Positions 17,811 to 27,516 of a stretch of DNA of 64,000 bases are shown piece by piece. This DNA comes from Chitinophagaceae bacterium DXS. GTDB lineage: Bacteria > Bacteroidota > Bacteroidia > Chitinophagales > Chitinophagaceae. Each line of letters starts with the position of its first letter. The first letter of the stretch is position 1. Location: positions 7,053,001 through 7,117,000 of the forward strand of contig CP128386.1 in NCBI GenBank assembly GCA_030345135.1. Direction: 5' to 3'. The notes beneath the pieces are model-generated. The model did not search any database and was not told the origin of the DNA. It saw only the letters and a program-made list of their open reading frames with translations. Made by a program: the position numbers and the translations under genes.

Positions 17811-19124
17811 ATGTCCCTATACCCCACCCAACGCAGATGCTTCATTATATGCCTGCTCGTAATACTCAGCAATTTTTCGTTTACAAAGCCAGCACCAGAC
17901 AGCACAACGATGATACTTTCCTCTCTTAACACCTCTCAAAAAACATCTTTATATCAGTTAGCGGTCCTCCAGCAGTCCGGCGCAGATGCCGAGGCTCAGC
18001 GTTTTTGGTCACAGCATCAATCCTCTTATCCGTCAATGAGTAACAATCTTAGGGATGCCATCCTGAAAGAAATATTCCAACATGCAAAAATTATTTATGT
18101 CCACTCCGAAAACGCGGCCGTGAGAGAATGGCTGCAAACTCAAACATTAATTAACTGGATCACATACCTGGCCATAATGGTAGCTATACTGGCCATAATC
18201 CGCCTTATCTATGTTTATTGGAACCCCATTATCTTGTTTTTAATAAAGCAGTTCAGACCTCTTTTTCGCATTTTATTTTCAACTATACTTTTAACCTATG
18301 AGTTATTGTTAGCCGGGATAACCTGCGTTATTGCCGGTACCCACATTCCAGATATAGCCATCAGCACGGTAATTGTTCACATAGGCATCTTCATTGCATG
18401 GGGACAACTCACTGCTTTGTTTACGAGTGAATATTTACTGGCAGATTATTTTAAAGTAGTCCGAAACATTATCAGGTACAATCAAAAAGAAAGAATATTC
18501 ACAACATTATTTTTTCCGGTTATCATCACTTCGGCGCTTCTTTTATATGTGATAAACAAGTTGCCCTACAACAATTGGTATTATTATGAACTAGTCATGA
18601 CGACTCTTCTCGCAATATATTCACTTCCTTTTGTAAGATGGATCGAGCCCCGCTTAAGTTTTGTTTTACTAGCCTTTAACCGCGCTGTTTCTGAAAATAA
18701 AAGACGAATAGCGCACTACACAGCTCTTTTGTTTTTCCTGTGGAGCATTGCAATGCTCTTTCCGGATGACTACTTCCCAATATACAGGACCACTATATCA
18801 GCGCTACTTATGCTCGGGTTGCTGATTACTTCTTTAAAAGAAAAGAATGACTCACGCCCGGGCTGCTATATTTACCTGCAAGTGGTTACTCTCACAATGC
18901 TTTGCTGTTTGTTATTGGCAAGCAGGCACATAACATCCCCCAACCCTTTATGGTTAAACCTTACAGGATGCACATTATTTCTTGTAATTAAGTATTGGGA
19001 AATTCCGACTTTATTTAAGCATTGGCAGTGGAACAAAAACAATGCCTGGTGGGGATTACTGGGTATGGCTGCATTACTATGGTTGATAAGTAAATGCATA
19101 CAGTATTTTATCTGCCACTATTGA
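17811..19124 (+). CDS. Uncharacterised multi-pass membrane protein
   Basis: I do not recognise a family. The chosen ATG at 17811 gives 437 residues with a signal peptide-like start (FIICLLVILSNFSFTKPAP). The frame is open back to 17727, but that part overlaps the decayed Dph6-like fragment, so an upstream start is unlikely. After a helical extracytoplasmic segment of about 100 residues come ten or so hydrophobic helices (for example LINWITYLAIMVAILAIIRL and NPIILFLIKQFRPLFRILF), ending with WWGLLGMAALLWLISKC. It is the only plus-strand gene in this stretch and converges on metE. Confidence 0.8.
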   Translation: MSLYPTQRRCFIICLLVILSNFSFTKPAPDSTTMILSSLNTSQKTSLYQLAVLQQSGADAEAQRFWSQHQSSYPSMSNNLRDAILKEIFQHAKIIYVHSENAAVREWLQTQTLINWITYLAIMVAILAIIRLIYVYWNPIILFLIKQFRPLFRILFSTILLTYELLLAGITCVIAGTHIPDIAISTVIVHIGIFIAWGQLTALFTSEYLLADYFKVVRNIIRYNQKERIFTTLFFPVIITSALLLYVINKLPYNNWYYYELVMTTLLAIYSLPFVRWIEPRLSFVLLAFNRAVSENKRRIAHYTALLFFLWSIAMLFPDDYFPIYRTTISALLMLGLLITSLKEKNDSRPGCYIYLQVVTLTMLCCLLLASRHITSPNPLWLNLTGCTLFLVIKYWEIPTLFKHWQWNKNNAWWGLLGMAALLWLISKCIQYFICHY

Positions 19125-19147
19125 TCTCATTATAAAAGAAATACATT

Positions 19148-19241
19148 CCACGGAGATCCACAAAGAAGACACAGAGCTGCGCAGAGATTCGCAACACTAA
19201 CACTGTGCAGCTCTGTGTCTTCTCCTGCTTTTCCTCCGTGT
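19148..19241. repeat. Long stem-loop of CACGGAG/ACACAGAG words
   Basis: AGAAGACACAGAGCTGC (19164-19180) pairs perfectly with GCAGCTCTGTGTCTTCT (19207-19223). The stem extends inward by four more pairs, including one G-T. Outer words ACGGAG and CTCCGT pair again. It lies between the convergent membrane-protein and metE genes. Confidence 0.88.
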
Positions 19242-19281
19242 AACAATAAACACATTAGAACCAGGATCTTTATATTATACT

Positions 19282-19312
19282 AAAAAGGCCGCCTCTGCAA
19301 TAAGAGACGGCC
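19282..19312 (-). terminator. Terminator between convergent genes, serving metE
   Basis: GGCCGCCTC (19287-19295) pairs with GAGACGGCC (19304-19312) with one mismatch. On the minus strand five T follow, 23 bases past the metE stop. It may also stop plus-strand transcripts. Confidence 0.8.
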
Positions 19313-19334
19313 CCACTTTTAAAACACAAAAACA

Positions 19335-21653
19335 CTAATCAACAAGGGTTGCTTCTTTCACTTTATTCCTCAGATTTTTTGTTGCTAACATCATATTCCG
19401 GAGGGCATCTTCAGTTTCTTTCCAGCCTCTTGTTTTGAGCCCGCAATCAGGATTTACCCAAAGATTTTTAGCATCAATTACCTTCAACGCTTTCTCCAGC
19501 AACAGCTCCATTTCTTCTGAGGTTGGTACACGCGGAGAATGGATATCGTACACACCCGGACCGATCTCGTTGGGATAATCGAATTTGGCAAATGCGTCCA
19601 ATAATTCCATTTGAGAACGGGATGTTTCAATTGTAATGACATCCGCATCCATCGCGGCAATACTATCAATAATATCATTGAACTTCGAATAACACATGTG
19701 CGTATGAATCTGGATTCCGTCTGCCACACCACAGGATGCAACTTTGAAAGCCTTCACCGCCCAGTTTAGATATGCAGCATGATTCTCTTTTCGCAAGGGC
19801 AGCCCTTCACGGATAGCAGGCTCATCTATTTGAATGATCTTAATTCCTTCAAACTCAAGATCTCTAACCTCATCGCGTATAGCAAGCGCCAACTGCATGG
19901 CAGTCGTTTCTCTTGGCTGATCATCACGCACAAATGACCACTGTAACATAGTGACAGGGCCCGTTAGCATACCCTTTACGTACTTTCCGGTTTGGGATTG
20001 CGCAAAGGTGATCCAGTTAACAGTCATCGGTTCTGGTCTGTATACATCACCGTAGATAACCGGAGGCTTTACACAACGCGATCCATAACTCTGCACCCAT
20101 CCGTCTTTTGTGAAGGCATACCCCTGCAATTGTTCTCCGAAATACTCCACCATGTCATTTCGCTCAAACTCGCCGTGCACAAGCACATCTAATCCAAGCT
20201 CCTCCTGCAAACGAATACAACGGACTGTCTCCTCTTCCAACGCTTGTTGATAAGCTGTTTTAGTAATCGCTTTTTGTTTTACCTGCGCCCGCAATTTTCT
20301 CACATCAACTGTTTGCGGAAAGGAACCGATGGTTGTTGTAGGAAACAGAGGCAGTTTAAGATTCGCATGCTGAACCAACTGTCTTTTATCAAATGTACTT
20401 CTGCGTGATGCGTCGTCTATTGTAACAGCAGCAACTCGTTTCTTCACTTCCTGGTTATGTATAAGCGTGGAAGTTGATCTAGATATAACTGATTGTTTAT
20501 TGGCTTCGAGCAATCCTTTTACACTTTCATCGCCATCCACAGCTTTCTTAAGTGTAATAACCTCCTGAACTTTTTGAGCTGCAAAAGCCAGCCAGTCTTT
20601 TATTTCAGGCGTCAACAATGTTTCTTCTTCCAGATCGCAGGGTACATGTAGCAATGAACAAGATGTTCCGATCATTACCCGTTCCTTTCCCAATGTTTCA
20701 ACAGCGCAGTTGATAAAACCCAGTGATTTTTCAAAATTATTCTTCCATATATTTCTTCCATCAACAACACCCAAGGATAACTTCTTTGATGACGACACAA
20801 AACTGCTTTGCAAAATATCATCCAATTGCCCTGAGCATCTTACAAGATCCAGGTGAATTGCCTGAACGGGCAGTTGCAGCACAGTCTGCAGATTTTCACC
20901 ATAGCACTCAAAGTAACTTGTGAGTATAACATTCAGCTTCGGCAACTGTTTGTATAATTCTTCATACGTCCACTTGAACGCCAGTCGTTCTGCATCTTCC
21001 AAATTCAATGCAAGACATGGTTCATCTATCTGTATACAAGTGGCTCCTTCTTCCAATAACTGTTTCAATAACTGCACATAAACAGGAAGCAGGTTCTTCA
21101 ATAATTCAATCCGATGAAAGCCTTTTTCCTTTTCCTTTCCCAGCAATAGGAATGATACAGGCCCGACAATAACAGGTTTGGTATGAATGCCATGTTGCTT
21201 TGCTTCTTTGAACTCCTTTATGGCCTTATCCGACAATAAGTTGAATTTTTGTCCGGCATAAAATTCAGGAACAATATAGTGGTAGTTTGTATCAAACCAT
21301 TTCGTCATTTCCATTGCGGTAATATCATAGCCGTTCTTTTGATAACCACGTGCCATGGCGAAATACAGATCTGTTTCATTAAGCTTTAATTCCTCAATCA
21401 ATGAATGATAACGATGAGGAATTGCGCTTACGGCAAGGCACATATCAAGCACCTGATCGTAAAGCGAAAAATCATTAGAGGGAATGAGATCAACGCCTGC
21501 TTCCTGTTGCAGCTTCCAGTTGTGGAGCCTTATTTCGTTGGCTGTTAATTGCAGATCTCTTAAAGATGCTTTGCCTGCCCAATAGTTTTCGCAGGCAGTT
21601 TTTAGCTGTCGCCGGTTTCCAATGCGTGGATAACCAAGAATGTTGGTGAACAT
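19335..21653 (-). CDS. metE: Cobalamin-independent methionine synthase MetE
   Basis: This 772-residue cytoplasmic enzyme transfers a methyl group from 5-methyltetrahydropteroyltri-L-glutamate to homocysteine to make methionine. The length is normal for the two-barrel family. The start MFTNILGYPRIGNRRQLK is canonical. The C-terminal barrel holds the zinc ligands in IHTHMCYSKFNDI and NPDCGLKTRGW, and the folate-site signature DVLVHGEFERNDMVEYFGEQ. The mRNA leader carries a cobalamin riboswitch (about 21760-21970), so expression should fall when B12 is available. That implies a B12-dependent MetH elsewhere in the genome. It is a single-gene transcript. Confidence 0.98.
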   Translation of the reverse strand: MFTNILGYPRIGNRRQLKTACENYWAGKASLRDLQLTANEIRLHNWKLQQEAGVDLIPSNDFSLYDQVLDMCLAVSAIPHRYHSLIEELKLNETDLYFAMARGYQKNGYDITAMEMTKWFDTNYHYIVPEFYAGQKFNLLSDKAIKEFKEAKQHGIHTKPVIVGPVSFLLLGKEKEKGFHRIELLKNLLPVYVQLLKQLLEEGATCIQIDEPCLALNLEDAERLAFKWTYEELYKQLPKLNVILTSYFECYGENLQTVLQLPVQAIHLDLVRCSGQLDDILQSSFVSSSKKLSLGVVDGRNIWKNNFEKSLGFINCAVETLGKERVMIGTSCSLLHVPCDLEEETLLTPEIKDWLAFAAQKVQEVITLKKAVDGDESVKGLLEANKQSVISRSTSTLIHNQEVKKRVAAVTIDDASRRSTFDKRQLVQHANLKLPLFPTTTIGSFPQTVDVRKLRAQVKQKAITKTAYQQALEEETVRCIRLQEELGLDVLVHGEFERNDMVEYFGEQLQGYAFTKDGWVQSYGSRCVKPPVIYGDVYRPEPMTVNWITFAQSQTGKYVKGMLTGPVTMLQWSFVRDDQPRETTAMQLALAIRDEVRDLEFEGIKIIQIDEPAIREGLPLRKENHAAYLNWAVKAFKVASCGVADGIQIHTHMCYSKFNDIIDSIAAMDADVITIETSRSQMELLDAFAKFDYPNEIGPGVYDIHSPRVPTSEEMELLLEKALKVIDAKNLWVNPDCGLKTRGWKETEDALRNMMLATKNLRNKVKEATLVD

Positions 21654-21759
21654 GTTTTTTTGTTTGTGCGTGAAACAATAATTAACATGCGCTTTGCCTG
21701 ATGCCGTACGAAATAAAGAAGAATGGATATAATACTGCCAATGGAGAGAAGTAAAGTAT

Positions 21760-21970
21760 CAATATCTGACCTGCCTTATATCGTGAAAGCATATCATCCG
21801 CAAGGGGCAAGTATCCTGGCTTGTAACAGCTAATGCCGTTCTTCTCATTCCGATGGAACAATGAACATAAATGGCACGCCTTAAGGTTACTTACAGTAGC
21901 ACGTCTGCCCGTGAATTACACACGGTTCCTTTTTAATTCCGCTTTTGACGGAAACCCTATTGCATTGAAT
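21760..21970 (-). promoter_or_regulatory. Cobalamin riboswitch in front of metE
   Basis: On the minus strand the leader contains GGAACCGTGTGTAATTCAC followed by GGGCAGACGTGCTACTGTAA, the conserved B12-box core. Further down come CAAGCCAGGATACTTGCCCC and AAGGCAGGTCAGA, as in other cobalamin riboswitches. It ends about 100 bases before the metE start. Repression of metE by B12 through such elements is well established in other bacteria. The expression platform was not resolved. Confidence 0.93.
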
Positions 21971-21989
21971 ATAACAAAGAACAAGAGCG

Positions 21990-21997
21990 CAAAGATA
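21990..21997 (-). promoter_or_regulatory. Promoter -7 box of the metE leader
   Basis: On the minus strand this is TATCTTTG, an exact match to TAnnTTTG. It places the transcript start about 10 bases before the riboswitch begins. Confidence 0.7.
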
Positions 21998-22004
21998 GGG
22001 TAAT

Positions 22005-22100
22005 TGAGAATTGAAAGTTGAGAATTGAAAATGAAGGAGGGCGAATGTGCAGATGTGCGAATGTGCGGATAATTGAAAATGGAAAGTTGACAATGAAGGG
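22005..22100. repeat. Mixed intergenic words (AATTGAAAGTTGAG and GCGAATGTGCAGATG)
   Basis: Blocks of AATTGAAAA-type words at 22005-22035 and 22070-22100 flank a block of GTGCGAATGTGC words at 22036-22075. They lie between the nrdA terminator and the metE leader. No gene is present from 21971 to 22289. Confidence 0.8.
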
Positions 22101-22179
22101 AGCGATAGAGCGACTCTGTTGATATTTGAAATGAATATGTATCCTTCTGCGGAGAAAATTAGATGTCTTAGCATAAAAC

Positions 22180-22210
22180 AAAAAAACGCAAACCAATGAA
22201 TGATTTGCGT
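22180..22210 (-). terminator. Rho-independent terminator of nrdA
   Basis: ACGCAAA (22186-22192) pairs with TTTGCGT (22204-22210). On the minus strand seven T follow. It lies 80 bases beyond the nrdA stop, after a REP-like palindrome. Confidence 0.9.
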
Positions 22211-22236
22211 CTCTTGTTATAGTCGTCATTTTCCAT

Positions 22237-22272
22237 TTTCCCCCGCCTGAATGACGTCAGTCGGGCAGGAAC
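22237..22272. repeat. REP-like palindrome, copy 2
   Basis: CCCGCCTGAATGAC, GT, then CAGTCGGGCAGGAAC is in inverted orientation relative to copies 1 and 3. It starts 18 bases after the nrdA stop codon and is flanked by TTTTCCATTTTC and ACTATCCATTGTCAAC words. Confidence 0.88.
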
Positions 22273-22289
22273 TATCCATTGTCAACTTA

Positions 22290-24665
22290 CTATGCGCTGC
22301 AGGCTTCGCAACTGCCATCAATCGGGCAGGCTACTCCCTGAACATCGTTGTCATTTTCTTCTTCCTGCTGATTGTTGATCAAAGGTTGAACCTGTGCGGC
22401 ACTTTGTTTTTCAACAGTGAACTGAACAGCCTGTGCGGCAGCCTGTGTACGCAGATAATACATACCTGTTTTCAACCCTTTCTTCCAGGCGTAGAAGTGC
22501 ATGCTCGTGAGCTTGGCCTTAGTTGGTTGCTGAACAAACAGGTTCAATGATTGTGACTGGCAGGTATAAGCACCTCTGTCAGCAGCCATATCAATCAGCG
22601 TACGTTGTTTGATCTCCCAAACAGTTTTGTACAGATCTTTCATATCCTGTGGTATTTCAGGAATGTTCTGAACTGATCCGTTTGCAGCGATGATCCTGTT
22701 CTTCATTTCATCGTTCCACAAACCAGCTTCAATCAGATCTTTTAACAGGTATTTGTTTACGATGATAAACTCGCCAGACAATACTCTTCTTACATAAATG
22801 TTAGAAGTATATGGCTCAAAACATTCGTTGTTACCCAGGATCTGAGAAGTAGATGCTGTTGGCATCGGAGCAATCAACAATGAGTTTCTAACACCATATT
22901 GCTTGATCTCACCCTGCAGTTTTTCCCAGTTCCACCTGTTACCCGGCACAACACCCCAGAAATCGAACTGGAATACGCCTTTTGATAGTGGAGATCCCTC
23001 GTAAGTGCTGTAAGTTCCTTCTTTCTTTGCAAGATCACAAGAAGCCTGCATAGCCGCGAAGTACATCGTTTCAGCAATATCCTTATTCAATTGTTGTGCA
23101 GCTTCACTTTCAAAAGGATGTCTTAATTGGATGAAAGTATCTGCCAATCCCTGGATACCCAACCCAATAGGACGATGACGCAGGTTGCTGTTGCGTGCTT
23201 CATCAACCGGATAATAATTTCTATCAATGATACGGTTCAGGTTAACGGCAGCCTGATAGGTTACTTCATATAATTTCTGATGATCAAATTCGCCGTTGTT
23301 CACAAAACGGGGCAATGCAATAGAAGCAAGATTACAAACCGCCACTTCATCAGGTGCGCAATACTCAACAATCTCAGTACACAGGTTTGAATTGCGGATA
23401 GTTCCTAAATGCTGCTGATTGCTTTTTCTGTTACAAGCATCTTTATACAACATATAAGGAGTTCCTGTTTCTATCTGTGCATCAAGAATGGCAAACCACA
23501 GATCCTGCGCTTTTACAGTTTTTCTCGCCTTACCTTCTTTTTCATAGCGCACATACAGCTCATCAAATTTCTCACCCCAGCTGTCTGTTAATCCCGGTGC
23601 TTCATGCGGACAGAACAAGCTCCACTCTTCATTCGCTTCTACACGTTGCATAAACAGATCAGAGATCCACAGTGCATAGAACAGGTCTCTTGCGCGCATT
23701 TCTTCTTTACCATGATTCTTTCTCAGGTCAAGGAATTCAAAGATATCTGCGTGCCATGGCTCAAGATATACAGCAAATGCTCCTTTACGTTTTCCACCAC
23801 CCTGATCTACATAACGTGCTGTATCATTAAATACCCGCAACATAGGGATGATACCGTTACTTGTACCATTGGTTCCGCTGATGTAAGATCCCGTAGCTCT
23901 GATATTGTGAATGCTTAGTCCAATTCCACCGGCTGACTGGGAGATCTTTGCTGTTTGTTTCAATGTATCGTAAATACCATCAATGCTATCATCCTTCATT
24001 GTTAGCAGGAAGCATGATGACATTTGTGGTTTTGGCGTACCCGCATTGAACAATGTTGGTGTTGCATGCGTAAACCAACGTTCAGATAACAGGTGATAAG
24101 TCTTGATAACTTCTTCAATATTGTCCAAATGAATTCCAACGGCCACACGCATGTACATGTGCTGCGGACGCTCTACCACTTTACCGTTAAGCTTTAAAAG
24201 ATAAGAACGTTCTAATGTTTTGAAGCCAAAGTAATCGAAGGCAAAGTCGCGATCGTAGATGATTGTTGAATCCAGCAGATCTGCGTGTTTGCAGACTACT
24301 TCGTAAACCTCATCTTCAATAAGCGAACTACGCAAACCAGTTTTGGGTTCTACATAGTTGTACAACTGTTCAACAGTTGCAGAAAATGATTTTACAGTAT
24401 TCTTGTGCAGGTTGCTTACCGCTACGCGAGAAGCAAGCAAACTGTAATCAGGGTGTATGGTGCTCATTGAAGCAGCCGTTTCAGCAGCAAGGTTGTCTAG
24501 TTCTGTAGTAGTTACGCCATCATATAATCCTTCAATCACTTTCATCGCAACTTTAACAGGGTCGACAAATTTGCTGTTAAGGCTATAGCACAGTTTTTCC
24601 ACCCTTGCGGTAATCTTATCAAACTTTACCGATTCTCTTCTTCCGTCTCTTTTTACTACGTACAT
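22290..24665 (-). CDS. nrdA: Ribonucleoside-diphosphate reductase alpha subunit (class I)
   Basis: The 791-residue catalytic subunit reduces ribonucleoside diphosphates to deoxy forms and works with NrdB. An N-terminal ATP-cone (about 1-90, starting [18 protein letters not shown]) indicates allosteric activity control. Active-site features include PQMSSCFLL, the [12 protein letters not shown] segment and [20 protein letters not shown]. The C-terminal tail [15 protein letters not shown] carries the cysteines that pass electrons from thioredoxin or glutaredoxin. It lies 305 bases downstream of nrdB on the same strand. The nrdB leader riboswitch should control both genes if transcription reads through the repeat-filled gap. 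Confidence 0.97.
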   Translation of the reverse strand: MYVVKRDGRRESVKFDKITARVEKLCYSLNSKFVDPVKVAMKVIEGLYDGVTTTELDNLAAETAASMSTIHPDYSLLASRVAVSNLHKNTVKSFSATVEQLYNYVEPKTGLRSSLIEDEVYEVVCKHADLLDSTIIYDRDFAFDYFGFKTLERSYLLKLNGKVVERPQHMYMRVAVGIHLDNIEEVIKTYHLLSERWFTHATPTLFNAGTPKPQMSSCFLLTMKDDSIDGIYDTLKQTAKISQSAGGIGLSIHNIRATGSYISGTNGTSNGIIPMLRVFNDTARYVDQGGGKRKGAFAVYLEPWHADIFEFLDLRKNHGKEEMRARDLFYALWISDLFMQRVEANEEWSLFCPHEAPGLTDSWGEKFDELYVRYEKEGKARKTVKAQDLWFAILDAQIETGTPYMLYKDACNRKSNQQHLGTIRNSNLCTEIVEYCAPDEVAVCNLASIALPRFVNNGEFDHQKLYEVTYQAAVNLNRIIDRNYYPVDEARNSNLRHRPIGLGIQGLADTFIQLRHPFESEAAQQLNKDIAETMYFAAMQASCDLAKKEGTYSTYEGSPLSKGVFQFDFWGVVPGNRWNWEKLQGEIKQYGVRNSLLIAPMPTASTSQILGNNECFEPYTSNIYVRRVLSGEFIIVNKYLLKDLIEAGLWNDEMKNRIIAANGSVQNIPEIPQDMKDLYKTVWEIKQRTLIDMAADRGAYTCQSQSLNLFVQQPTKAKLTSMHFYAWKKGLKTGMYYLRTQAAAQAVQFTVEKQSAAQVQPLINNQQEEENDNDVQGVACPIDGSCEACSA

Positions 24666-24688
24666 ATATGTTAATTGAAAATTGATAA

Positions 24689-24720
24689 TTCCTGCCCGAC
24701 TGAAGTCATTCAGGCGGGGA
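24689..24720. repeat. REP-like palindrome, copy 3
   Basis: TTCCTGCCCGACTGAAGTCA then TTCAGGCGGGGA begins 24 bases upstream of the nrdA start codon. It is in opposite orientation to copy 2 just past the nrdA stop. Confidence 0.88.
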
Positions 24721-24740
24721 CAATTGAAAATGCCCGATCG

Positions 24741-24943
24741 AAGTACGATTTACGAAGTACGAAGTACCTAGTTATCATCTTCTGAACAGAACAAAAACAT
24801 CCTGACTCTCACAACTAAATTGAAGAAAATTGTTTCAGTTTATAAACCTTTAGTATTCGGGATAACGAAAAACCAACAATTAAAACACTTCCCATTCTGA
24901 AGCATTTTGCACCTGAGTACTTCGTACTTCGTAAATCGTACTT
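24741..24943. repeat. 27-bp perfect inverted repeat in the nrdB-nrdA gap
   Basis: The left arm (24741-24767, starting AAGTACGATTTACG) and right arm (24917-24943, starting GTACTTCGTACTTCG) are exact reverse complements around a 149-base loop. Outside them, AATTGAAAATGCCC on the left and TCATTTTCAATTTTCC on the right continue the symmetry loosely. The interior is AT-rich, without a gene or a TAnnTTTG match. This 305-base gap lies inside what looks like one operon. Confidence 0.95.
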
Positions 24944-24970
24944 GGCAATCTCATTTTCAATTTTCCATTA

Positions 24971-25939
24971 CTAAAAGTCTTCATCTGTTGAAAACACTTC
25001 TTCTGCTTTGTTTGAGGTAACGCCGGCTTTTTGATAATCGCCAACGCGTTTTTCAAAGAAGTTTGTTTTGCCCTGGAGGGAGATCATCTCCATAAAATCA
25101 AACGGATTCGTGGCATTGAACATTTTATCGTATCCCAACGCAACCAGCCATCTGTCCGCAACAAACTCGATATATTGTTTCATCAGATCGGCATTCATAC
25201 CTATTAGCTTAACAGGCAAAGCTTCTGTGATAAATTGTTTTTCGATGCTAACGGCGTCCGCTACTATGTTAAACACCTGCTCCTGTGTTAGCCTGTTTTG
25301 CAACATGCTGTACAGTAAACATGCAAACTCGCAATGCAATCCTTCATCTCTTGAGATCAATTCATTGCTGAAGCTTAAGCCCGGCATCAATCCGCGCTTT
25401 TTCAACCAGAATATGGAGCAGAAACTTCCACTGAAAAAAATACCTTCAACTGCAGCAAAGGCAACCAGTCTTTCAGCAAATGTGCCGTTGCTGATCCAAC
25501 GCAACGCCCACTCTGCTTTTTGTTTAACGCAGGGCACCGTTTCTATAGCGTTGAACAATCTTGCTTTTTCAGTTGCATCTTTGATATAAGTATCGATCAA
25601 TAAAGCATATGTTTCAGAATGAATATTTTCCATCATGATCTGAAAACCGTAAAAACAACGTGCTTCAGGGATCTGTACTTCACTCATGAAGTTCACAGCC
25701 AGGTTTTCATTTACAATACCATCACTTGCTGCAAAAAAGGCAAGAATGTGTTTTATGAAATGCTGTTCACCTTCGTTCATGCTATCCCAATCTTTTAAAT
25801 CCTGCGACAAGTCTATCTCTTCTGCCGTCCAGAAACTAGCTTCATGTTTTTTATACATTTCCCATATTGCAGGATACTTAATGGGGAGCAACACAAAGCG
25901 TTCTTTGTTCTCTTGTAATAGTAATTCTGTTTGTTGCAT
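24971..25939 (-). CDS. nrdB: Ribonucleoside-diphosphate reductase beta subunit (class I)
   Basis: The 322-residue radical-bearing subunit is of the eukaryote-like class Ia type. Metal-ligand motifs are [20 protein letters not shown] and [20 protein letters not shown], where the Tyr after HSET is the expected radical site, with [11 protein letters not shown] providing later ligands. The C-terminal tail EVFSTDEDF should dock on NrdA. It is the first gene of the nrdB-nrdA unit. A cobalamin riboswitch lies about 90 bases upstream, so B12 should lower expression of this B12-independent enzyme. That arrangement implies a B12-dependent class II reductase elsewhere. Confidence 0.97.
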   Translation of the reverse strand: MQQTELLLQENKERFVLLPIKYPAIWEMYKKHEASFWTAEEIDLSQDLKDWDSMNEGEQHFIKHILAFFAASDGIVNENLAVNFMSEVQIPEARCFYGFQIMMENIHSETYALLIDTYIKDATEKARLFNAIETVPCVKQKAEWALRWISNGTFAERLVAFAAVEGIFFSGSFCSIFWLKKRGLMPGLSFSNELISRDEGLHCEFACLLYSMLQNRLTQEQVFNIVADAVSIEKQFITEALPVKLIGMNADLMKQYIEFVADRWLVALGYDKMFNATNPFDFMEMISLQGKTNFFEKRVGDYQKAGVTSNKAEEVFSTDEDF

Positions 25940-26029
25940 TTTGCCGGATTTTAAATGAATGATGCAATAAGCCGGCGATAGAGGAGACGAGGATATTGAA
26001 CTGTGATAAGTTACAGAACAAAACTTTTC

Positions 26030-26185
26030 CCGAAACTCTGACCTGGCTTATAGAGCGTAAGCGCGTCAAAAAAACAATCATTAAGGCAGATTTTCTGACT
26101 TATACCGTTGGTAATTACAGTTGCGCCACAGTCCGGGATTTACACCCGGTTCCCCTTTAATTCCGCAGTTGCGAAAACCCTAACG
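26030..26185 (-). promoter_or_regulatory. Cobalamin riboswitch in front of nrdB-nrdA
   Basis: On the minus strand the leader reads GGGGAACCGGGTGTAAATCC, then CGGACTGTGGCGCAACTGTAA, the conserved cobalamin-binding core. It is followed by a shortened arm and AAGCCAGGTCAGAGTTTCGG. Cobalamin riboswitches controlling class I reductase genes are known from Streptomyces. This one is recognised from sequence only. It is more compact than the btuB element. Confidence 0.92.
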
Positions 26186-26191
26186 ACAGTG

Positions 26192-26199
26192 CAATTTTA
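26192..26199 (-). promoter_or_regulatory. Probable -7 box of the nrdB leader
   Basis: On the minus strand this is TAAAATTG, one mismatch from TAnnTTTG, placed just upstream of the riboswitch as for the metE leader. Confidence 0.45.
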
Positions 26200-26365
26200 G
26201 AACAGAAAAAAAAGAAGCAATAATTAACTTGTTAACAGGCTGTGTAAAAACGATTTCAACAATTTGTGTGAAACGAGAAAAGCCTTGCGGCGCAAGACTT
26301 TCAGGCAATAGAGATTATGCACGCGACTGCGTGAATTATTTGTTACACATTTTCATACATTTAAT

Positions 26366-26578
26366 TCAATGACTTAATGAATCCGGAGGAATACCTGCTG
26401 AATCGTTTGCCGGAGCGGAGGTGTTAATGGAGCCCCCGTTTGTAATATTACCGGAGTATTTTTTTCCGGATTGAATAAAATAAGTTACAACGGAACTAAC
26501 TATTGCAACTATAACACATAGTAAAAGCCAATTTCTTTGTGCGAAATTGAGCCTGTGCTGATGTTGTGAATTTTCCAT
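26366..26578 (-). CDS. Small single-pass membrane protein
   Basis: I do not recognise a family. The 70 residues comprise a hydrophilic His/Gln-rich N-terminus (MENSQHQHRLNFAQRNW), one membrane helix (LLLCVIVAIVSSVVTYFI) and a low-complexity Asn/Ser/Pro tail. The composition and the ATG with a clean helix make it plausible as a gene. It is upstream of and codirectional with the nrdB leader, but 166 bases from it. It is divergent from the lipoprotein gene at 26768. Confidence 0.5.
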   Translation of the reverse strand: MENSQHQHRLNFAQRNWLLLCVIVAIVSSVVTYFIQSGKKYSGNITNGGSINTSAPANDSAGIPPDSLSH

Positions 26579-26767
26579 GGTAACATGTTTATATAATCTT
26601 GTACAATAATAATGCCCTCGAGTTCATAAATAGAAGTGTAAACTTTGTTTTTATGGCACAATGTTTTTTGTAGTTTGTATGGAACGGTACGCTAAGTGAG
26701 TAAGCCTGACATCTACAATTTATTTTTCTTTTCACATGCGTCAGTTCTCCCCTGTAAATAACATAAC

Positions 26768-27355
26768 GTGAAGCGGCTTTGTGTATCAGGATGTTTTTTT
26801 ATTCTTCTTGTATTTTCTACAAAATGTACAAAAGAATACAGCTATGTAGGTGATCATAGTGTAGATACTTTTACAACATACGTGATACCGGTTAACGAAC
26901 AGTTCAGTCTTCAAAATTATTATCGTACAACCGACGCTTCCAGCCTGAAGTTCGAAGTCATATTTGATAGTTCCTGCATCTACAAAACACTCGATCCGCT
27001 GAATCAATATGATATCAACAAGCTTTATGGCTTTTCCGATTGCGACAGTGCACATCTTATCAACAGTGCCAGAATTGGCTGGCGATGGAGTGATGATTCG
27101 CTAAGGCTTTTCGCTTTTGTGCATTATAACGGGCAGATCTTGTCGAAGGAGATGACAACAGCATCAATCGGTAGTATTATTTCTTGTTCAATAATTTGTG
27201 ATACCAACATCTATAAGTTTCAGGTGAACGATTCCTGTACAGAAATTCATCGTTTTTGTAATGGAGGGAAGTACCGGCATTACTATTTATATCCTTATTT
27301 CGGAGGGGATGAAAAAGCTCCTCATGAAGTGGTGATTAAGATACGGGAATTGTGA
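26768..27355 (+). CDS. Hypothetical lipoprotein
   Basis: The 195 residues begin at a GTG (MKRLCVSGCFFILLVFSTKC) with a lipoprotein signal and lipobox ending STKC. The mature part is beta-rich with several cysteines (SSCIYKTLD, GFSDCDSAH, ISCSIICDT, DSCTEIHRFC) that could form disulfides in the periplasm. No family was recognised. It is a single gene with a repeat-rich region downstream. An ATG start with signal peptide is not available in this frame. Confidence 0.7.
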   Translation: MKRLCVSGCFFILLVFSTKCTKEYSYVGDHSVDTFTTYVIPVNEQFSLQNYYRTTDASSLKFEVIFDSSCIYKTLDPLNQYDINKLYGFSDCDSAHLINSARIGWRWSDDSLRLFAFVHYNGQILSKEMTTASIGSIISCSIICDTNIYKFQVNDSCTEIHRFCNGGKYRHYYLYPYFGGDEKAPHEVVIKIREL

Positions 27356-27516
27356 GGAGTGAATGGTGAATAGCAAACGGAGAAATGCGATGGATGATGT
27401 CTGATCTCTGATCTCTGATCTCTGATGTCTGATTTCATCAAGTGCAACATCGTAACTAAATCATAACCGCTTCAAAAGTTCCTCACATTTGCAACCGTCA
27501 AACAAACATAACATCG

